From: Dyella jiangningensis
GTDB taxonomy: Bacteria > Pseudomonadota > Gammaproteobacteria > Xanthomonadales > Rhodanobacteraceae
NCBI GenBank assembly: GCA_000632805.1
Contig: CP007444.1
Span: forward strand, 3,150,772-3,214,771
Direction of reading: 5' to 3'
DNA length: 64,000 nt
Numbering within the stretch: position 1 is the stretch's first letter; every line of letters begins with the position of its first letter. Made by a program: the position numbers and the translations under genes. The notes beneath the pieces are model-generated. The model was not told where the DNA came from. It worked only from the letters and a program-made list of their open reading frames with translations, and did not search any database. This document shows positions 40,924 to 50,971 of the stretch, piece after piece.

Positions 40924-41583
40924 TCAGAACAGCTCCACCTCTCCCTTTATCGGATCGTTTGCCAAACGCTTGAGATATTGCTTCTCGCCATCCACCAGCA
41001 CCGTGTCGGTACGGCCGCGCAGCTGCTTGACGCGCGCCTTGCCGGTATGGGGAAAGAACTGCACATGGCGCGGATGCACATCGCCAAGGTCTTCGGCACG
41101 CACCGCCAATCGTTCCGCGGCGAGATAGCGCCTCACGAATTCGATGTTGCGCTTGCCGATGTCGGTCATCGTGGCCAGCACGCGGCCACCGCCGAACACC
41201 TTCACTTCCAGGTTCGGACGCTGGCCGCCGGCCTTGAGGATGGCATTGATCAGCTGTTCCATCGCATCGTTGCCGTAGCGCGCCGCGCGGCCCACGGTAT
41301 CGGCCCAACCGCCGCGCTCGCCGCCCATCGGTTCGGGCAGCATGAAGTGGTTCATGCCGCCGATGCCGCGCACCGGGTCGTAGATGCACGCGGAAACACA
41401 GGAGCCGAGCACCGTGGAGACCATCTCGCTCTGCGTGCTGACGTAGTACTCGCCGGGCAGCACCTTCACCGTGACGCAAGCCTGCGCAGGGTCCCAGAAC
41501 CGCCTCAGATGCTCGAAGCCGGGCAACACGCGCGCCGGGTCATAACCGGGGCCAGCGGGAAAGTTGACTGCAGGGACGCTCAT
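40924..41583 (-). CDS. cheD: Chemoreceptor glutamine deamidase CheD
   Basis: 219 residues. The catalytic Cys lies in VLGSCVSACIYDPVRGIGGM and the His in MNHFMLPE, with Thr later in the GGGRVLATMTDIGKRNIEF region. CheD converts specific receptor glutamines to glutamate. There is no cheC in the cluster, its usual partner in Bacillus. The protein ends KGEVELF, a tail shared with the receptor-like protein at 38548. Its ATG overlaps the cheR TGA by four bases. Confidence 0.93.
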   Translation of the reverse strand: MSVPAVNFPAGPGYDPARVLPGFEHLRRFWDPAQACVTVKVLPGEYYVSTQSEMVSTVLGSCVSACIYDPVRGIGGMNHFMLPEPMGGERGGWADTVGRAARYGNDAMEQLINAILKAGGQRPNLEVKVFGGGRVLATMTDIGKRNIEFVRRYLAAERLAVRAEDLGDVHPRHVQFFPHTGKARVKQLRGRTDTVLVDGEKQYLKRLANDPIKGEVELF

Positions 41584-42458
41584 GCACTTCGTTTCCGGTA
41601 GACCGTGCGTCCTATCAGGTCGAAATTGTCGTTGAGCCCGTACATGGACTCGGAGTGGCCAAGGAACAGGTAACCGCCCTCCGGCAACAGGCCGGCATAA
41701 CGCTGGAACAGGCGCTGCTTGGTGGGCTTGTCGAAATAGATGACGACGTTGCGGCAGAAGATCGCGTCGAACGGCCCTTGCATCGGCCAGTCGTGCAGCA
41801 GGTTGAGCGGAAGGATGCTCACCAGCTCGCGCAGGCGCGGATGCACACAGGCGTACTGGTCGTATTCGCCCTCGCCACGCAGGAACCAGCGGCGGCGACG
41901 CTCGGTGCTGACGCCTTCCAGGCGGTCGATCGGATAAACGCCCTTGCGCGCCGTTTCCAGTGCCTGCGGCGACAGGTCGGTGGCGAGGATCTTTGCATCG
42001 ACATGGCTGCCGTGCTTTTCCAGCGCCTCGGCCAGCACCATGGCGAGCGTGTAGGGTTCCTCGCCGGTGGCGCAGCCGGCCGACCAGATGCGCAGGCGGC
42101 CGCCGTTCTTTTTCTCGGCGATCCAGCGCGGCAGCAGCTCGTTGGTGAGCAGGTCGAAGTGATGCGACTCGCGGAAGAACGCGGTGACGTTGGTGCTGAT
42201 CGCGCTGGCCAGTTCGCCCAGCTCACCCTGCGGATCGCGCCGCAGCAGTTCGCAGTAGCCGCCGAAGTCGCGCAGCTTCAGCGCGCGCAGCCGGCGTACC
42301 AGCCTGCCCTGCACCAGCTGGCGCTTGTGCTCGCCCAGCGAGATGCCGCAGTGCTCGTAGACGAAGCTGCGCAGGAAATTGAACTCGGCCTCGCTCAGCG
42401 ACGGACCATTCATGCCCGCCACAGCGGTGTTGCCATCAGCCATGGCAGGCATGTTCAT
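41580..42458 (-). CDS. cheR: Chemotaxis protein methyltransferase CheR
   Basis: 292 residues. Features are the N-terminal helical domain with FNFLRSF-like EAEFNFLRSFVYEHCGISLG, then NVTAFFRESHHFDLL, the SAM motif RIWSAGCATGEEPYTLAM and IFCRNVVIYFDKPTKQ. It methylates receptor glutamates using SAM. It starts two bases after the stop of the 570-residue receptor gene and overlaps cheD by four bases, showing coupled translation. Confidence 0.96.
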   Translation of the reverse strand: MNMPAMADGNTAVAGMNGPSLSEAEFNFLRSFVYEHCGISLGEHKRQLVQGRLVRRLRALKLRDFGGYCELLRRDPQGELGELASAISTNVTAFFRESHHFDLLTNELLPRWIAEKKNGGRLRIWSAGCATGEEPYTLAMVLAEALEKHGSHVDAKILATDLSPQALETARKGVYPIDRLEGVSTERRRRWFLRGEGEYDQYACVHPRLRELVSILPLNLLHDWPMQGPFDAIFCRNVVIYFDKPTKQRLFQRYAGLLPEGGYLFLGHSESMYGLNDNFDLIGRTVYRKRSA

Positions 42459-42460
42459 GC

Positions 42461-44173
42461 TCAGAACTCCTTCCAGGCGCCGGCATCAGCGGCTTCCGCC
42501 GAACGCTGCGGGCGACTGGGGGCCGGCGTGTTGCGCACGGCGGCGAACACGGCTTCGGCTTCGGCCATCACGGTCTGCGAGCGTGCCTTCTCGGTCGGCA
42601 CTTCGGCGGCGTCCTGGCCCAGCTGGAAGAACGACACCTGGCGGGCCAGTTCGCCGGCCTGTTCCTGCATCGCGCGGGCAGCGGCGGCGGCTTCTTCCAC
42701 CAGCGCGGCGTTCTGCTGGGTCATCTCGTCCATCTGCAGCACGGCGTGGTTCACCTGGTCGATGCCGGCGGACTGCTCCTGTGAAGCGGCAGCGATCTCG
42801 GCGACGATGTCGGTGACCTTCTTCACGCTGTCCACGATCTCGGCCAGTGCCTTGCCCGACTGGTCCACCAGCGACGAACCCACGCGCACCTTCTCCGCGC
42901 TGTCGTTGATGAGGCCCTTGATCTCCTTCGCCGCGCCTGCACTGCGCTGGGCGAGGTTGCGCACTTCGGTGGCGACCACCGCGAAGCCGCGGCCCTGTTC
43001 GCCGGCGCGTGCCGCCTCCACCGCCGCGTTGAGCGCCAGCAGGTTGGTCTGGAAAGCGATCTCGTCGATCAGGCTGACGATTTCGGAGATCTTGCGGCTG
43101 GAGTCGTTGATTTCGCGCATCGCCGCGCTGGCCTGCGACGCCACGTCGCCACCGTGCTCGGCCTGGCGGCGCGTGGCCGAGGCGAGCTGGTTGGCGTGGC
43201 TGGCGTTCTCGGCGTTCTGCTTCACGGTGGAGGTCATTTCCTCCATCGACGAAGCGGTTTCCTCCAGGCTCGATGCCTGTTCCTGCGTACGCTGGCTGAG
43301 GTCGTCGTTGCCGCGGGCGATCTGCTGCGCAGCGGAGCTCACCGAGCCGGCACCGTGGCGAACTTCGCCCACGATGTTGCTGAGGCGGTCGTCCATCGTG
43401 CGCAGCGCGGTGAGCAGGTCGCCCAGCTCGTCCTTGCTGCGCACCTGGATGTCGTGACCCAGGCGACCGCCGGCGATCTCGTTGGCGACCTTCACGGCCA
43501 CGCCCAGCGCATTCATGATCGAACGCATCATCAGCAAGGCCATCGCGGCGGCCACGGCCAGGCCGGCCAGCAGAGCGAAGATGCTGAAGGAACGGATCAG
43601 CTTGAAGCGCGATACCTGGTCGTCGTAGATCTGCTTGGCATCGGCGCGCTGCGCGTCCACCAGCTTGGCCAGCGAATCCTGGCGCTGCATCATCAGGGGA
43701 CGCACCTGCATTTCCAGCAGCTCGGAAGCGCCGGTGTCGCCCTGCTTGAGCGCGTCGACCAGCGAATCCTTGGCGTCCTTGTAGTCGGCATCGGTGGAGC
43801 GCCAGTCGGCAAAATGCTTCTTCACCGACTCGCTCATGGGGATGGCTTCGAACTGCTTCTTCAGCGCCTCCATCTCCGACTGCATCTTCTCGTAGTCGGC
43901 GAGCTTGGCCTTCACCTGGTCGGCCTTGCCGACCAGCGAGCTGGATTCACCCAGCAGGATGAAGGACATCAGCGAGCGCTGCGAGATCTGCGAGATGAGC
44001 TGCGCGGGCACGATCTCCTGGTCGTAGATCTTGCCCATGCCCTCGTTCTGCAGCTGCATGCCGCCGAGGCCGACGACGGCGCCGCCGATCAGCATCACGC
44101 CCAGCAGGCCAAGCACAGCGCGCATGCGGTTGCGAACGGACAGCGCGGGGACTTTCAGTGTGAACTTCTTCAT
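42461..44173 (-). CDS. Methyl-accepting chemotaxis protein, 4-helix-bundle sensor
   Basis: 570 residues. Membrane segments at about 17-37 and 190-215 enclose a periplasmic four-helix-bundle-type sensor (Tar/Tsr-like MCP_signal N-terminal domain). HAMP follows ([20 protein letters not shown]), then the signalling hairpin with [20 protein letters not shown] and [20 protein letters not shown]. The C-terminus ...AGAWKEF carries the xWxxF pentapeptide that tethers CheR and CheB. The ligand is unknown. It has a good ribosome site (CAGGAAAG) and sits 28 bases after cheW. Confidence 0.93.
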   Translation of the reverse strand: MKKFTLKVPALSVRNRMRAVLGLLGVMLIGGAVVGLGGMQLQNEGMGKIYDQEIVPAQLISQISQRSLMSFILLGESSSLVGKADQVKAKLADYEKMQSEMEALKKQFEAIPMSESVKKHFADWRSTDADYKDAKDSLVDALKQGDTGASELLEMQVRPLMMQRQDSLAKLVDAQRADAKQIYDDQVSRFKLIRSFSIFALLAGLAVAAAMALLMMRSIMNALGVAVKVANEIAGGRLGHDIQVRSKDELGDLLTALRTMDDRLSNIVGEVRHGAGSVSSAAQQIARGNDDLSQRTQEQASSLEETASSMEEMTSTVKQNAENASHANQLASATRRQAEHGGDVASQASAAMREINDSSRKISEIVSLIDEIAFQTNLLALNAAVEAARAGEQGRGFAVVATEVRNLAQRSAGAAKEIKGLINDSAEKVRVGSSLVDQSGKALAEIVDSVKKVTDIVAEIAAASQEQSAGIDQVNHAVLQMDEMTQQNAALVEEAAAAARAMQEQAGELARQVSFFQLGQDAAEVPTEKARSQTVMAEAEAVFAAVRNTPAPSRPQRSAEAADAGAWKEF

Positions 44174-44201
44174 GATGATTCCACTTTCCTGCGATAAACG
44201 A

Positions 44202-44708
44202 TCAGGCCACGGCTTTCACATCGGAGGCGGCGGGGAGTGCCGCTTCCAGCATCTGGGCATCCTGGGGCTGCAACAGCTTGTCCACGTCCAGCAGCAGCAC
44301 CATGCGCTCGCCAGCCGAGGTCAGGCCCTTGAGGTATTCGGTGTCCACGGTGGTGCCCATGTCAGGCACCGGGCGGATGGCGTCGGCGGCCACGTCGAGC
44401 ACGTCGGAGACCGCATCCACCACCACGCCGAAATTGCGGCCGGCCACGGTGATGATCACGGTGACGGTGGTTGCGCCGTATTCCTCGCGCGGCAGGCCAA
44501 AACGCAGGCGCATGTCGATCACCGGCACAATCGCGCCGCGCAGGTTGAGCACGCCCAGCACGTAGGGCGGCGCCTGCGGAATGCGCGTCACCGGCGTCCA
44601 GCCGCGGATCTCGCGCACGGCCAGGATGTCGATGCCGTATTCCTCGTGGCCGAGGTTTACGGTGAGGTATTGCGACTGGAGCGCCTCGCTCCGGATGGGG
44701 TCGGACAT
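44202..44708 (-). CDS. cheW: Chemotaxis coupling protein CheW
   Basis: 168 residues. Single CheW/SH3-like domain with [60 protein letters not shown] and a C-terminal [11 protein letters not shown]. It links receptors to CheA. ATG 44708 has AAGAGG about eight bases upstream; the open frame extends further upstream through a REP-like element without family similarity. Confidence 0.95.
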   Translation of the reverse strand: MSDPIRSEALQSQYLTVNLGHEEYGIDILAVREIRGWTPVTRIPQAPPYVLGVLNLRGAIVPVIDMRLRFGLPREEYGATTVTVIITVAGRNFGVVVDAVSDVLDVAADAIRPVPDMGTTVDTEYLKGLTSAGERMVLLLDVDKLLQPQDAQMLEAALPAASDVKAVA

Positions 44709-44824
44709 GGGTAGCCTCTTCGTCGGGGCCGGTTGCGGTGGCCCCCTCTCTGGGTCTGGATCGGCGGCGGAAAGGGAAACTTGAGGGAGATCAAACGGTG
44801 ATTCGAGGACCTCCGCACCCCTGT

Positions 44825-44948
44825 TGTGGGAGCGCACCCGGTGCGCGACGGCGGCATCCATGGCCGCCTCACCAGTCGGTGTTCGCGACAACCGGGCGGC
44901 CGCGGACGACCCTCGCGCCGCGGTCGCGCACCGGGTGCGCTCCCACAG
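44825..44948. repeat. REP-like palindromic element, copy 5 (long form)
   Basis: Starts TTGTGGGAGCGCACCCGGTG and ends GGTGCGCTCCCACAG, with a longer centre (about 123 bases in all). Its centre shares blocks (TCCAT-GCCGCCT; GCGAC/TAACC-GG) with copy 6 at 46775 but not with copies 1-4. It directly follows the stop of the receptor gene at 44968 in the direction of transcription and precedes cheW. Confidence 0.88.
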
Positions 44949-44967
44949 GGGGCGAGTGTTTTCTGGC

Positions 44968-46650
44968 CTAGAACTCCGCCCAGCCGCCGGCCGTGGCCAG
45001 CTGAGGTGCCGCCTTCGGGGCGACGGCCGGTGCCGATGGGTGCGGTCGGGCCGGACGGGCCGGTGCAGTCTTCGCAGTGCCCTCCTGCAGGCGGAAGTAG
45101 CGGATCTGCCGCTCCAGTTCATCGGCCTGCTCCTGCATGGCGCGCGCCGCGGCGGCGGCCTCTTCCACCAAGGCGGCGTTCTGCTGGGTCACTTCGTCCA
45201 TCTGCATCACGGCGCGATTCACCTGGTCGATGCCGGACGACTGCTCCTGGCTGGCCGCGGCGATCTCGGCCACGATGTCGGTCACCTGCTTCACGCTCTG
45301 CACGATGCCGGACAGCACCTGGCCGGACTCTTCCACCAACGCCGAACCGGCCTGCACCTTCTCCACGGTGTCGCCGATCAGCGCCTTGATTTCCTTGGCC
45401 GCGCCTGCACTGCGCTGGGCGAGGTTGCGCACTTCGGTGGCGACCACGGCGAAGCCGCGGCCCTGTTCGCCTGCGCGCGCCGCTTCCACCGCGGCGTTCA
45501 ACGCCAGCAGGTTGGTCTGGAAGGCGATCTCGTCGATCAGGCTCACGATCTCGGTGATCTGGCGGCTGGCCGCTTCGATCTCGCGCATGGCACCGCTGGT
45601 GCGCGTGGCGACTTCGCCGCCACGTTCGGCCTGCGTGCGTGCGCTGCGGGCCAATTGATCGGCATGCCCGGCGTTGTCGGCGCTCTGGCGCACGATGGAG
45701 GTCATCTCTTCCATCGATGCCGCCGTCTCTTCCAGGCTGGAGGCCTGTTCCTGCGTGCGGTGCGAGAGGTCGTCGTTGCCGCGCGAGATCTCCTGCGCCG
45801 CCGTCGAGACGATCTGTGAACCCTGCTGCACTTCGCTGACGATCTCCACCAGCTTGGTGCGCATGCGTTCCAGGGCGTGCAGCATGCTGCCTTCGCGGAA
45901 CATGGCCTCACCTTGCCCCGCCAGGTCGCCATCGGCGATGCGTGCGGCCATCGCCAGTGCAAACGTGGGCTCACCGCCGATGCTCTGGCGGATGCTGCGC
46001 ATGGAGCGCCACACGACACCGATCACGAGCAGGCCGACGAGGCCAGCTTCCAGCAGGCTGATCATCAACGCATGCCGGAACTGCTGGTTGATGTCGACGA
46101 AGTACGCGCCCGTACCGATGTGCATATCCCAGGGCCTGAACCAGACGCTGTAGGTGATCTTGGGCACGACGATCTTGTCCGGCGGCATCGGCCAGCTGTA
46201 TTCCGAGATACCTGCGCCTTGCGCGTGGTCCACGGCGGCAATCATCTGCCACAGCGGCTTGCCGTCAGGGTCCTTGTCTTCGCGCACGTTCGTGCCTTCC
46301 TTCTCCGGAAAGATCGGGTGCATGCGCATGATGAAGTTGGAATCGAACGCGAACATGTAACCGGAGCCGTTGCCCCAGCGCATCTGGCGAATGACGGCGA
46401 ACGCGCGACGCTGCGCTTCTTCCTCGCTGAATTCGCCCGCCTTGGCGCGATCATGGAAGCTCTGCGCTACCGAGATGGCGCTGGCGACATGGTCCTGCAA
46501 GGCGTGCACGCGTGCCGCCATCTGCAGGCGGCGACTGTCGAATGCCGAAACGATGGTCAATGTCGCCAGGCCGGCGATCACGAACGCGATCACCAGCCAG
46601 ACCTTGGCCGCCAGACCCAGGCGGTCAATCCAAACGAGGGGGGATTTCAT
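44968..46650 (-). CDS. Methyl-accepting chemotaxis protein with single-Cache sensor, copy A
   Basis: 560 residues. Membrane segments at about 16-36 and 193-212 enclose a periplasmic sCache_2-type domain ([40 protein letters not shown]). A variant HAMP ([20 protein letters not shown]) leads to the signalling hairpin with [20 protein letters not shown]. Single-Cache receptors often sense short carboxylates; the ligand is unknown here. The C-terminus is a proline/alanine-rich linker ending GGWAEF, matching the xWxxF CheR/CheB tether. It is the downstream copy of a tandem pair. Confidence 0.93.
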   Translation of the reverse strand: MKSPLVWIDRLGLAAKVWLVIAFVIAGLATLTIVSAFDSRRLQMAARVHALQDHVASAISVAQSFHDRAKAGEFSEEEAQRRAFAVIRQMRWGNGSGYMFAFDSNFIMRMHPIFPEKEGTNVREDKDPDGKPLWQMIAAVDHAQGAGISEYSWPMPPDKIVVPKITYSVWFRPWDMHIGTGAYFVDINQQFRHALMISLLEAGLVGLLVIGVVWRSMRSIRQSIGGEPTFALAMAARIADGDLAGQGEAMFREGSMLHALERMRTKLVEIVSEVQQGSQIVSTAAQEISRGNDDLSHRTQEQASSLEETAASMEEMTSIVRQSADNAGHADQLARSARTQAERGGEVATRTSGAMREIEAASRQITEIVSLIDEIAFQTNLLALNAAVEAARAGEQGRGFAVVATEVRNLAQRSAGAAKEIKALIGDTVEKVQAGSALVEESGQVLSGIVQSVKQVTDIVAEIAAASQEQSSGIDQVNRAVMQMDEVTQQNAALVEEAAAAARAMQEQADELERQIRYFRLQEGTAKTAPARPARPHPSAPAVAPKAAPQLATAGGWAEF

Positions 46651-46774
46651 GGTGGACCTTCAGAATAAAAAGGCTGTTCTGCGATTGCCCGGATTCGTTC
46701 CCTGCACTGCCCTTCGCCGGCATCCTGTCGGCGGCCACGGCTTCCTGTCGCGGCTAATCAATCATTGCGTTGTG

Positions 46775-46897
46775 TGTGGGAGCGCACCCTGTGCGCGACT
46801 GCTACGCGAAGGCGTCCATCGCCGCCTGGATGTCGCGATAACCGGCCGGCGAGGCGACGATGGGTGCCACGGTCGCGCACAGGGTGCGCTCTCACAA
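46775..46897. repeat. REP-like palindromic element, copy 6 (long form)
   Basis: Starts TGTGGGAGCGCACCCTGTGC and ends AGGGTGCGCTCTCACA. Long form like copy 5, sharing central blocks with it, and placed directly after the receptor gene at 46912. Most likely copied together with the receptor gene. Confidence 0.88.
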
Positions 46898-46911
46898 GGT
46901 GTTTCGAGCGG

Positions 46912-48549
46912 CTAGGCAGCGATGGCCTCGCCCGCGACGAGACGCGAGTGCTGGCCCACCACCGCCTTGCCCTTGGTCTTTTCCTGCAAACGGAAGTAGC
47001 GGATCTGCCGCTCCAGCTCGTCGGCCTGCTCCTGCATGGCGCGGGCAGCGGCAGCAGCCTCTTCCACGAGAGCGGCGTTCTGCTGGGTCACTTCGTCCAT
47101 CTGCATCACGGCGCGATTCACCTGGTCGATGCCGGACGACTGTTCCTGGCTGGCCGCGGCGATCTCGGCCACGATGTCGGTCACCTGCTTCACGCTCTGC
47201 ACGATGCCGGACAGCACCTGGCCGGACTCTTCCACCAACGCCGAACCGGCCTGCACCTTTTCCACGGTGTCGCCGATCAGCGCCTTGATTTCCTTGGCCG
47301 CGCCTGCACTGCGCTGGGCGAGGTTGCGCACTTCGGTGGCGACCACGGCGAAGCCGCGGCCCTGTTCGCCTGCGCGCGCCGCTTCCACCGCGGCGTTCAA
47401 CGCCAGCAGGTTGGTCTGGAAGGCGATCTCGTCGATCAGGCTCACGATCTCGGTGATCTGGCGGCTGGCCGCTTCGATCTCGCGCATGGCGCCGCTGGTG
47501 CGCTCGGCCACCTCGCCGCCGCGCTCCGCCTGCGTGCGCGCGCTGCGGGCGAGCTGGTCGGCGTGCCCGGCGTTATCGGCGCTCTGGCGCACGATGGAGG
47601 TCATCTCTTCCATCGATGCCGCCGTCTCTTCCAGACTGGAGGCCTGCTCCTGCGTGCGGTGCGAGAGGTCGTCGTTGCCGCGCGAGATTTCCTGCGCTGC
47701 CGTCGACACGATCTGCGAGCCCTGCTGCACTTCGCTGACGATCTCCACCAGCTTCGAACGCATGCGTTCCAGGGCGTCGAGCATGCTGCCGGCAGTGAAG
47801 CGGGCTTCGCCATGCGCGGCCAGGTCGCCGTCGGCGATGCGCGCGGCCATCGCCAGTGCAAACGTCGGTTCACCGCCGATGCTCTGGCGGATGCTGCGCA
47901 TGGAACGCCACACCACGCCGATCACCAGCAGGCCGACCAGCGCAGCCTCCAGCAGACTCACCAGCAGCGCGTGCTGGAACTGCGCATTGATGTCCACGAA
48001 ATACGCACCCGAGGCCACGTGCAGATCCCACGGCTTGTACCAGGTGGTGTAGGTGATCTTGTGTTCGTCCTGCTTGCCACCAGGCATTGGCCACATGTAT
48101 TCGGTGGCGCCGAAACCGTCGCGCTGGTCGACTTCCATCATGTGGCGATACATGAAGGTGCCCTGCGAATCCGCCTCGTCGCGAATGCCCATGCCCACGC
48201 GCTTGGGCATGATGGGGTGCATCTGCATGACGAAGTTCGAATCGAACGCGAATACATAGCCGGCGCCCTTGTTCCAGCGCAGCTTTGCCACGGCGGCCAG
48301 GCCGCGCTTCTTCGCTTCCTCGTCGCTCATCTCGCCGGCAAGCGCGCGCGCGTGGTAACTGTCGAGCAGCGAGATGGCCGTGTTCACCTCGTCGCTCAGC
48401 GCATTCACGCGGGCGTCCATCTGCAGGCGGCGGCTGTCGAGTGCGGACACGAGCGTCAGCGTCGCCAGGCCGGCCACCACGAAAGCGATGACCAGCCACA
48501 CTTTGGCGGCGAGACTCAGTTGGTCGAGGTAACGAAGCGGCGATGTCAT
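46912..48549 (-). CDS. Methyl-accepting chemotaxis protein with single-Cache sensor, copy B
   Basis: 545 residues. Same layout as copy A: first membrane segment about 16-36, sCache_2-type sensor ([40 protein letters not shown]), second segment, variant HAMP with [20 protein letters not shown], and a nearly identical signalling hairpin. The sensor differs in many positions, including the mid-region [20 protein letters not shown], so ligand preference may differ. The C-terminus is ...[12 protein letters not shown] and lacks the xWxxF tether present in copy A. It is the first receptor after cheA, 177 bases downstream. Confidence 0.93.
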   Translation of the reverse strand: MTSPLRYLDQLSLAAKVWLVIAFVVAGLATLTLVSALDSRRLQMDARVNALSDEVNTAISLLDSYHARALAGEMSDEEAKKRGLAAVAKLRWNKGAGYVFAFDSNFVMQMHPIMPKRVGMGIRDEADSQGTFMYRHMMEVDQRDGFGATEYMWPMPGGKQDEHKITYTTWYKPWDLHVASGAYFVDINAQFQHALLVSLLEAALVGLLVIGVVWRSMRSIRQSIGGEPTFALAMAARIADGDLAAHGEARFTAGSMLDALERMRSKLVEIVSEVQQGSQIVSTAAQEISRGNDDLSHRTQEQASSLEETAASMEEMTSIVRQSADNAGHADQLARSARTQAERGGEVAERTSGAMREIEAASRQITEIVSLIDEIAFQTNLLALNAAVEAARAGEQGRGFAVVATEVRNLAQRSAGAAKEIKALIGDTVEKVQAGSALVEESGQVLSGIVQSVKQVTDIVAEIAAASQEQSSGIDQVNRAVMQMDEVTQQNAALVEEAAAAARAMQEQADELERQIRYFRLQEKTKGKAVVGQHSRLVAGEAIAA

Positions 48550-48726
48550 GGTTTACGACCTTCAGAAATGAAATGGGCGGTTCTGCGATGGCCCGGATTC
48601 ATTCCCTGCACTGCCATTCGCTGGCCGCATGCCAGCGGCCGCGGCTTCCTGTCGCGACTTTTTCGGGTTTGTCTGGACAGCGATGCCGATCGAGATCGAC
48701 ATTGCCAGGAAAGACCAGGCCTGGGA

Positions 48727-50721
48727 TCAGGCCGCCTTGCGTCGACTCTGCAGGCGCACGAGGCCTGCGATATCCACGATCAGCGCCACCGAACCATCGG
48801 CGAGGATGGTGGCGCCGGAAATCCCCTGCACGCGGCGATAGTTCGCTTCGAGCGACTTCACCACCGCCTGCTGCTGGCCGATCAGGCCATCGACGAACAG
48901 GCCCACGCGGGTGCCCTCGCCTTCCACCACGACCATCAGGCCTTCGTCGATGGCATGGATGGCGTCGCCGCAACCGAACACGTCGTGCAGGCGGATGACC
49001 GGCAGGTATTCGCCGCGGAAGCGGAACAGCTCACCGCCACCGGCCACGCTGCGCACCGCCTCGGCCTTCAGCTGCACCGACTCCACGATGGACACCAGCG
49101 GCACGATGTAGCGCTCCTCACCCACCGCGGCGGTGAGGCCGTCGATGATGGCCAGCGTCAGCGGCAAGGTGATGGTGAACACGCTGCCCTTGCCCTGCGT
49201 GCTGCGGATGACCACGCTGCCGCCGAGATCGGACACGTTGCGCCGGACCACGTCCATGCCCACGCCACGGCCGGAAAGATCGGTGGTGACGGCGGCTGTG
49301 GAGAAACCCGGCTGGAAAATGAGTTCTGCCACGGCGTCATCGCTCATGCCCTCGGCGCTGGCGATCAGGCCGCGCTGCACCGCCTTCGCCACGATGGCGT
49401 CGCGATTGAGGCCTGCGCCATCGTCGGACACCTCGACCACGATGCTGCCGCCGCGATGGGAGGCAGACAGCGTCAGCGTGCCGGTGTCGCCCTTGCCTGC
49501 GGCGCGGCGCTTGTCCGGCGTCTCCAGGCCATGGTCGATCGCGTTGCGCACGAGGTGCACCATCGGGTCGCCGATCTTCTCCAGCACCGTCTTGTCCAGC
49601 TCGGTCTGCTCGCCGATCAGCTCCAGCTTCACCTGCTTGCCGAGCTTCTGGCTGATGTCGCGCACCATGCGCGGGAATCGGTTGAACACGGACGCGATGG
49701 GCAGCATGCGAATGCCCATGACGCTCTCCTGCAGCTCGCGCGTATGACGCGCCAGCTGGGCCAGCCCGTTTTCGAGAACCGCCATGCGCGCGGCGTCGAT
49801 CTCGCCTTCGCGGAAGGTGTCGAGCATGGACTGGGTAATCACCAGCTCGCCCACCAGGTTGATCAGTCCGTCGATCTTGTCGATCGACACGCGCACCGAA
49901 CTGGACTCGGCGCTGGCTTCGCGCTGTGCGCGGGCGGCGCCGGCATCGGCGACGCTGGCTGCAGGCGCGGCCGGTGCCACGGGCGCCGCGACCGGCACCG
50001 GAGCCACGTCGGCCACGACGTGCTTCGCGTCAATGGCGAGGTCGCATTCGCCTTCCACCCAGTCGAACACGCCGGCGATGTCGGCGCGCTTCGCCGGGCC
50101 TTTCAGTTCGATGGTCCAGCCGATATGGCATTCGGTCGGTTCGAGTTTGGCGAACTCGGGGACGCGATCCAGTTCCGCCGTCACCGTGAGCTCGCCGATG
50201 CCGGCGAGTTCGCGGATGAGGCGCAACGGTTCGTTGCCGCCTGCGAGCATGCCCGCGTGCGGACGGAAGCGGATGGTCCAGGCATCGGCCTGGTCCACGT
50301 TGCGACGCGCCTGCACGCCGGCCGCCGGTACTCCGCGACCCATCATCGCGGCCAGCTCGTTGCGCAGGCCTTCGGCCACCGCATCGTTCAACGGTTCGCC
50401 GGCCTGCGCACGGGCGAACATGCTGCGCAGGCAATCGACCGTGCGCAGCAACAGCTCGATGATGGCGCCATCGATGGCGCGCTTGCCGCTGCGCACTTCG
50501 TCCAGCAGTGATTCGGCCTCGTGCGTGAACGACGACATCTCCGGAAAACCGAAGGTCGCCGCGCCACCCTTGATCGAATGCGCCGCGCGGAAAATGGTGT
50601 GCACCAGTTCCCCGTCACCGCCGTTGTCGAGCGCGAGCAGCGACGACTCCATCGTGTCGAGTCCTTCCAGACTCTCCTCGATGAACACCTGTTGGAACTG
50701 CGCCAGACCGGCCTTGCTCAT
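48727..50721 (-). CDS. cheA: Chemotaxis histidine kinase CheA
   Basis: 664 residues. HPt domain with phosphorylated His48 in AAHSIKGGAATFGF, a CheY-binding-type P2 region near 130-210, a Pro/Ala-rich linker, P3 dimerisation helices (IDGLINLVGELVITQSMLDT), the ATPase domain with LVRNAIDHGLE (N box) and DDGAGLNRD plus GRGVGMDVVRRNV (G boxes), then the CheW-like P5. It autophosphorylates in response to receptor state and passes phosphate to CheY and CheB. It is in the expected place behind cheY. Confidence 0.97.
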   Translation of the reverse strand: MSKAGLAQFQQVFIEESLEGLDTMESSLLALDNGGDGELVHTIFRAAHSIKGGAATFGFPEMSSFTHEAESLLDEVRSGKRAIDGAIIELLLRTVDCLRSMFARAQAGEPLNDAVAEGLRNELAAMMGRGVPAAGVQARRNVDQADAWTIRFRPHAGMLAGGNEPLRLIRELAGIGELTVTAELDRVPEFAKLEPTECHIGWTIELKGPAKRADIAGVFDWVEGECDLAIDAKHVVADVAPVPVAAPVAPAAPAASVADAGAARAQREASAESSSVRVSIDKIDGLINLVGELVITQSMLDTFREGEIDAARMAVLENGLAQLARHTRELQESVMGIRMLPIASVFNRFPRMVRDISQKLGKQVKLELIGEQTELDKTVLEKIGDPMVHLVRNAIDHGLETPDKRRAAGKGDTGTLTLSASHRGGSIVVEVSDDGAGLNRDAIVAKAVQRGLIASAEGMSDDAVAELIFQPGFSTAAVTTDLSGRGVGMDVVRRNVSDLGGSVVIRSTQGKGSVFTITLPLTLAIIDGLTAAVGEERYIVPLVSIVESVQLKAEAVRSVAGGGELFRFRGEYLPVIRLHDVFGCGDAIHAIDEGLMVVVEGEGTRVGLFVDGLIGQQQAVVKSLEANYRRVQGISGATILADGSVALIVDIAGLVRLQSRRKAA

Positions 50722-50757
50722 GGGGATGGTTCTCTAAATGAAACGATGACGTGCAGA

Positions 50758-50970
50758 TCGAAACCCTTCTCCCTGTGGGAGAAGGTGCCGGCAGGCGGAT
50801 GAGGGTGCGGGTCTTGCGCTTCGTTGAAGGTCGCGCAAGCGCCGTACCCTCTCCCCTCCCCTCTCCCGGAGGGAGAGGGGCAGAACAGCGGACCTGGTGC
50901 GCGCTTCTGAAGATCGCGCGAGACCCGTACCCTCACCCCACCCCCTCTCCCAAAGGGAGAGGGCTAAAAG
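50758..50970. repeat. Cluster of CCTCTCCC-N-GGGAGAGG palindromes
   Basis: Three hairpin units in 210 bases: CTTCTCCCTGTGGGAGAAG near 50766, CCCTCTCCC-GGAGGGAGAGG near 50860, and CCCTCTCCCAAAGGGAGAGG near 50950, interspersed with degenerate GGATGAGGGTGCGGGT. It separates cheY from cheA, so it could form mRNA stems that adjust their relative expression. A different family from the GGAGCGCACCC elements. Confidence 0.8.
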
Positions 50971-50971
50971 G

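Larger units (their letters stand above)
44825..48660. repeat. Tandem duplication of a chemoreceptor unit (about 1.9 kb each)
   Basis: Unit A covers about 44825-46760 and unit B about 46775-48660. Each holds, in the same order, a long-form REP-like element, a Cache-type receptor gene and an approximately 100-base leader containing GGTTCTGCGAT/GCCCGGATTC and GGCTTCCTGTCGCG. Within the genes, 45178-45590 and 47079-47491 differ at only a few bases, whereas the sensor parts have diverged. This points to duplication followed by gene conversion of the signalling part. Confidence 0.85.

Noticed and set aside
39280..41601. 773-codon open frame on the plus strand opposite cheB and cheD
   Set aside because: Same reason: shadow frame over two genes with intact catalytic motifs.
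46765..50511. 1248-codon open frame on the plus strand opposite the chemoreceptors and cheA
   Set aside because: Codon composition is His/Arg/Ala/Gln-rich, as expected for the antisense of GC-rich coding DNA, and it overlaps three well-supported genes. No family motif or ribosome site.
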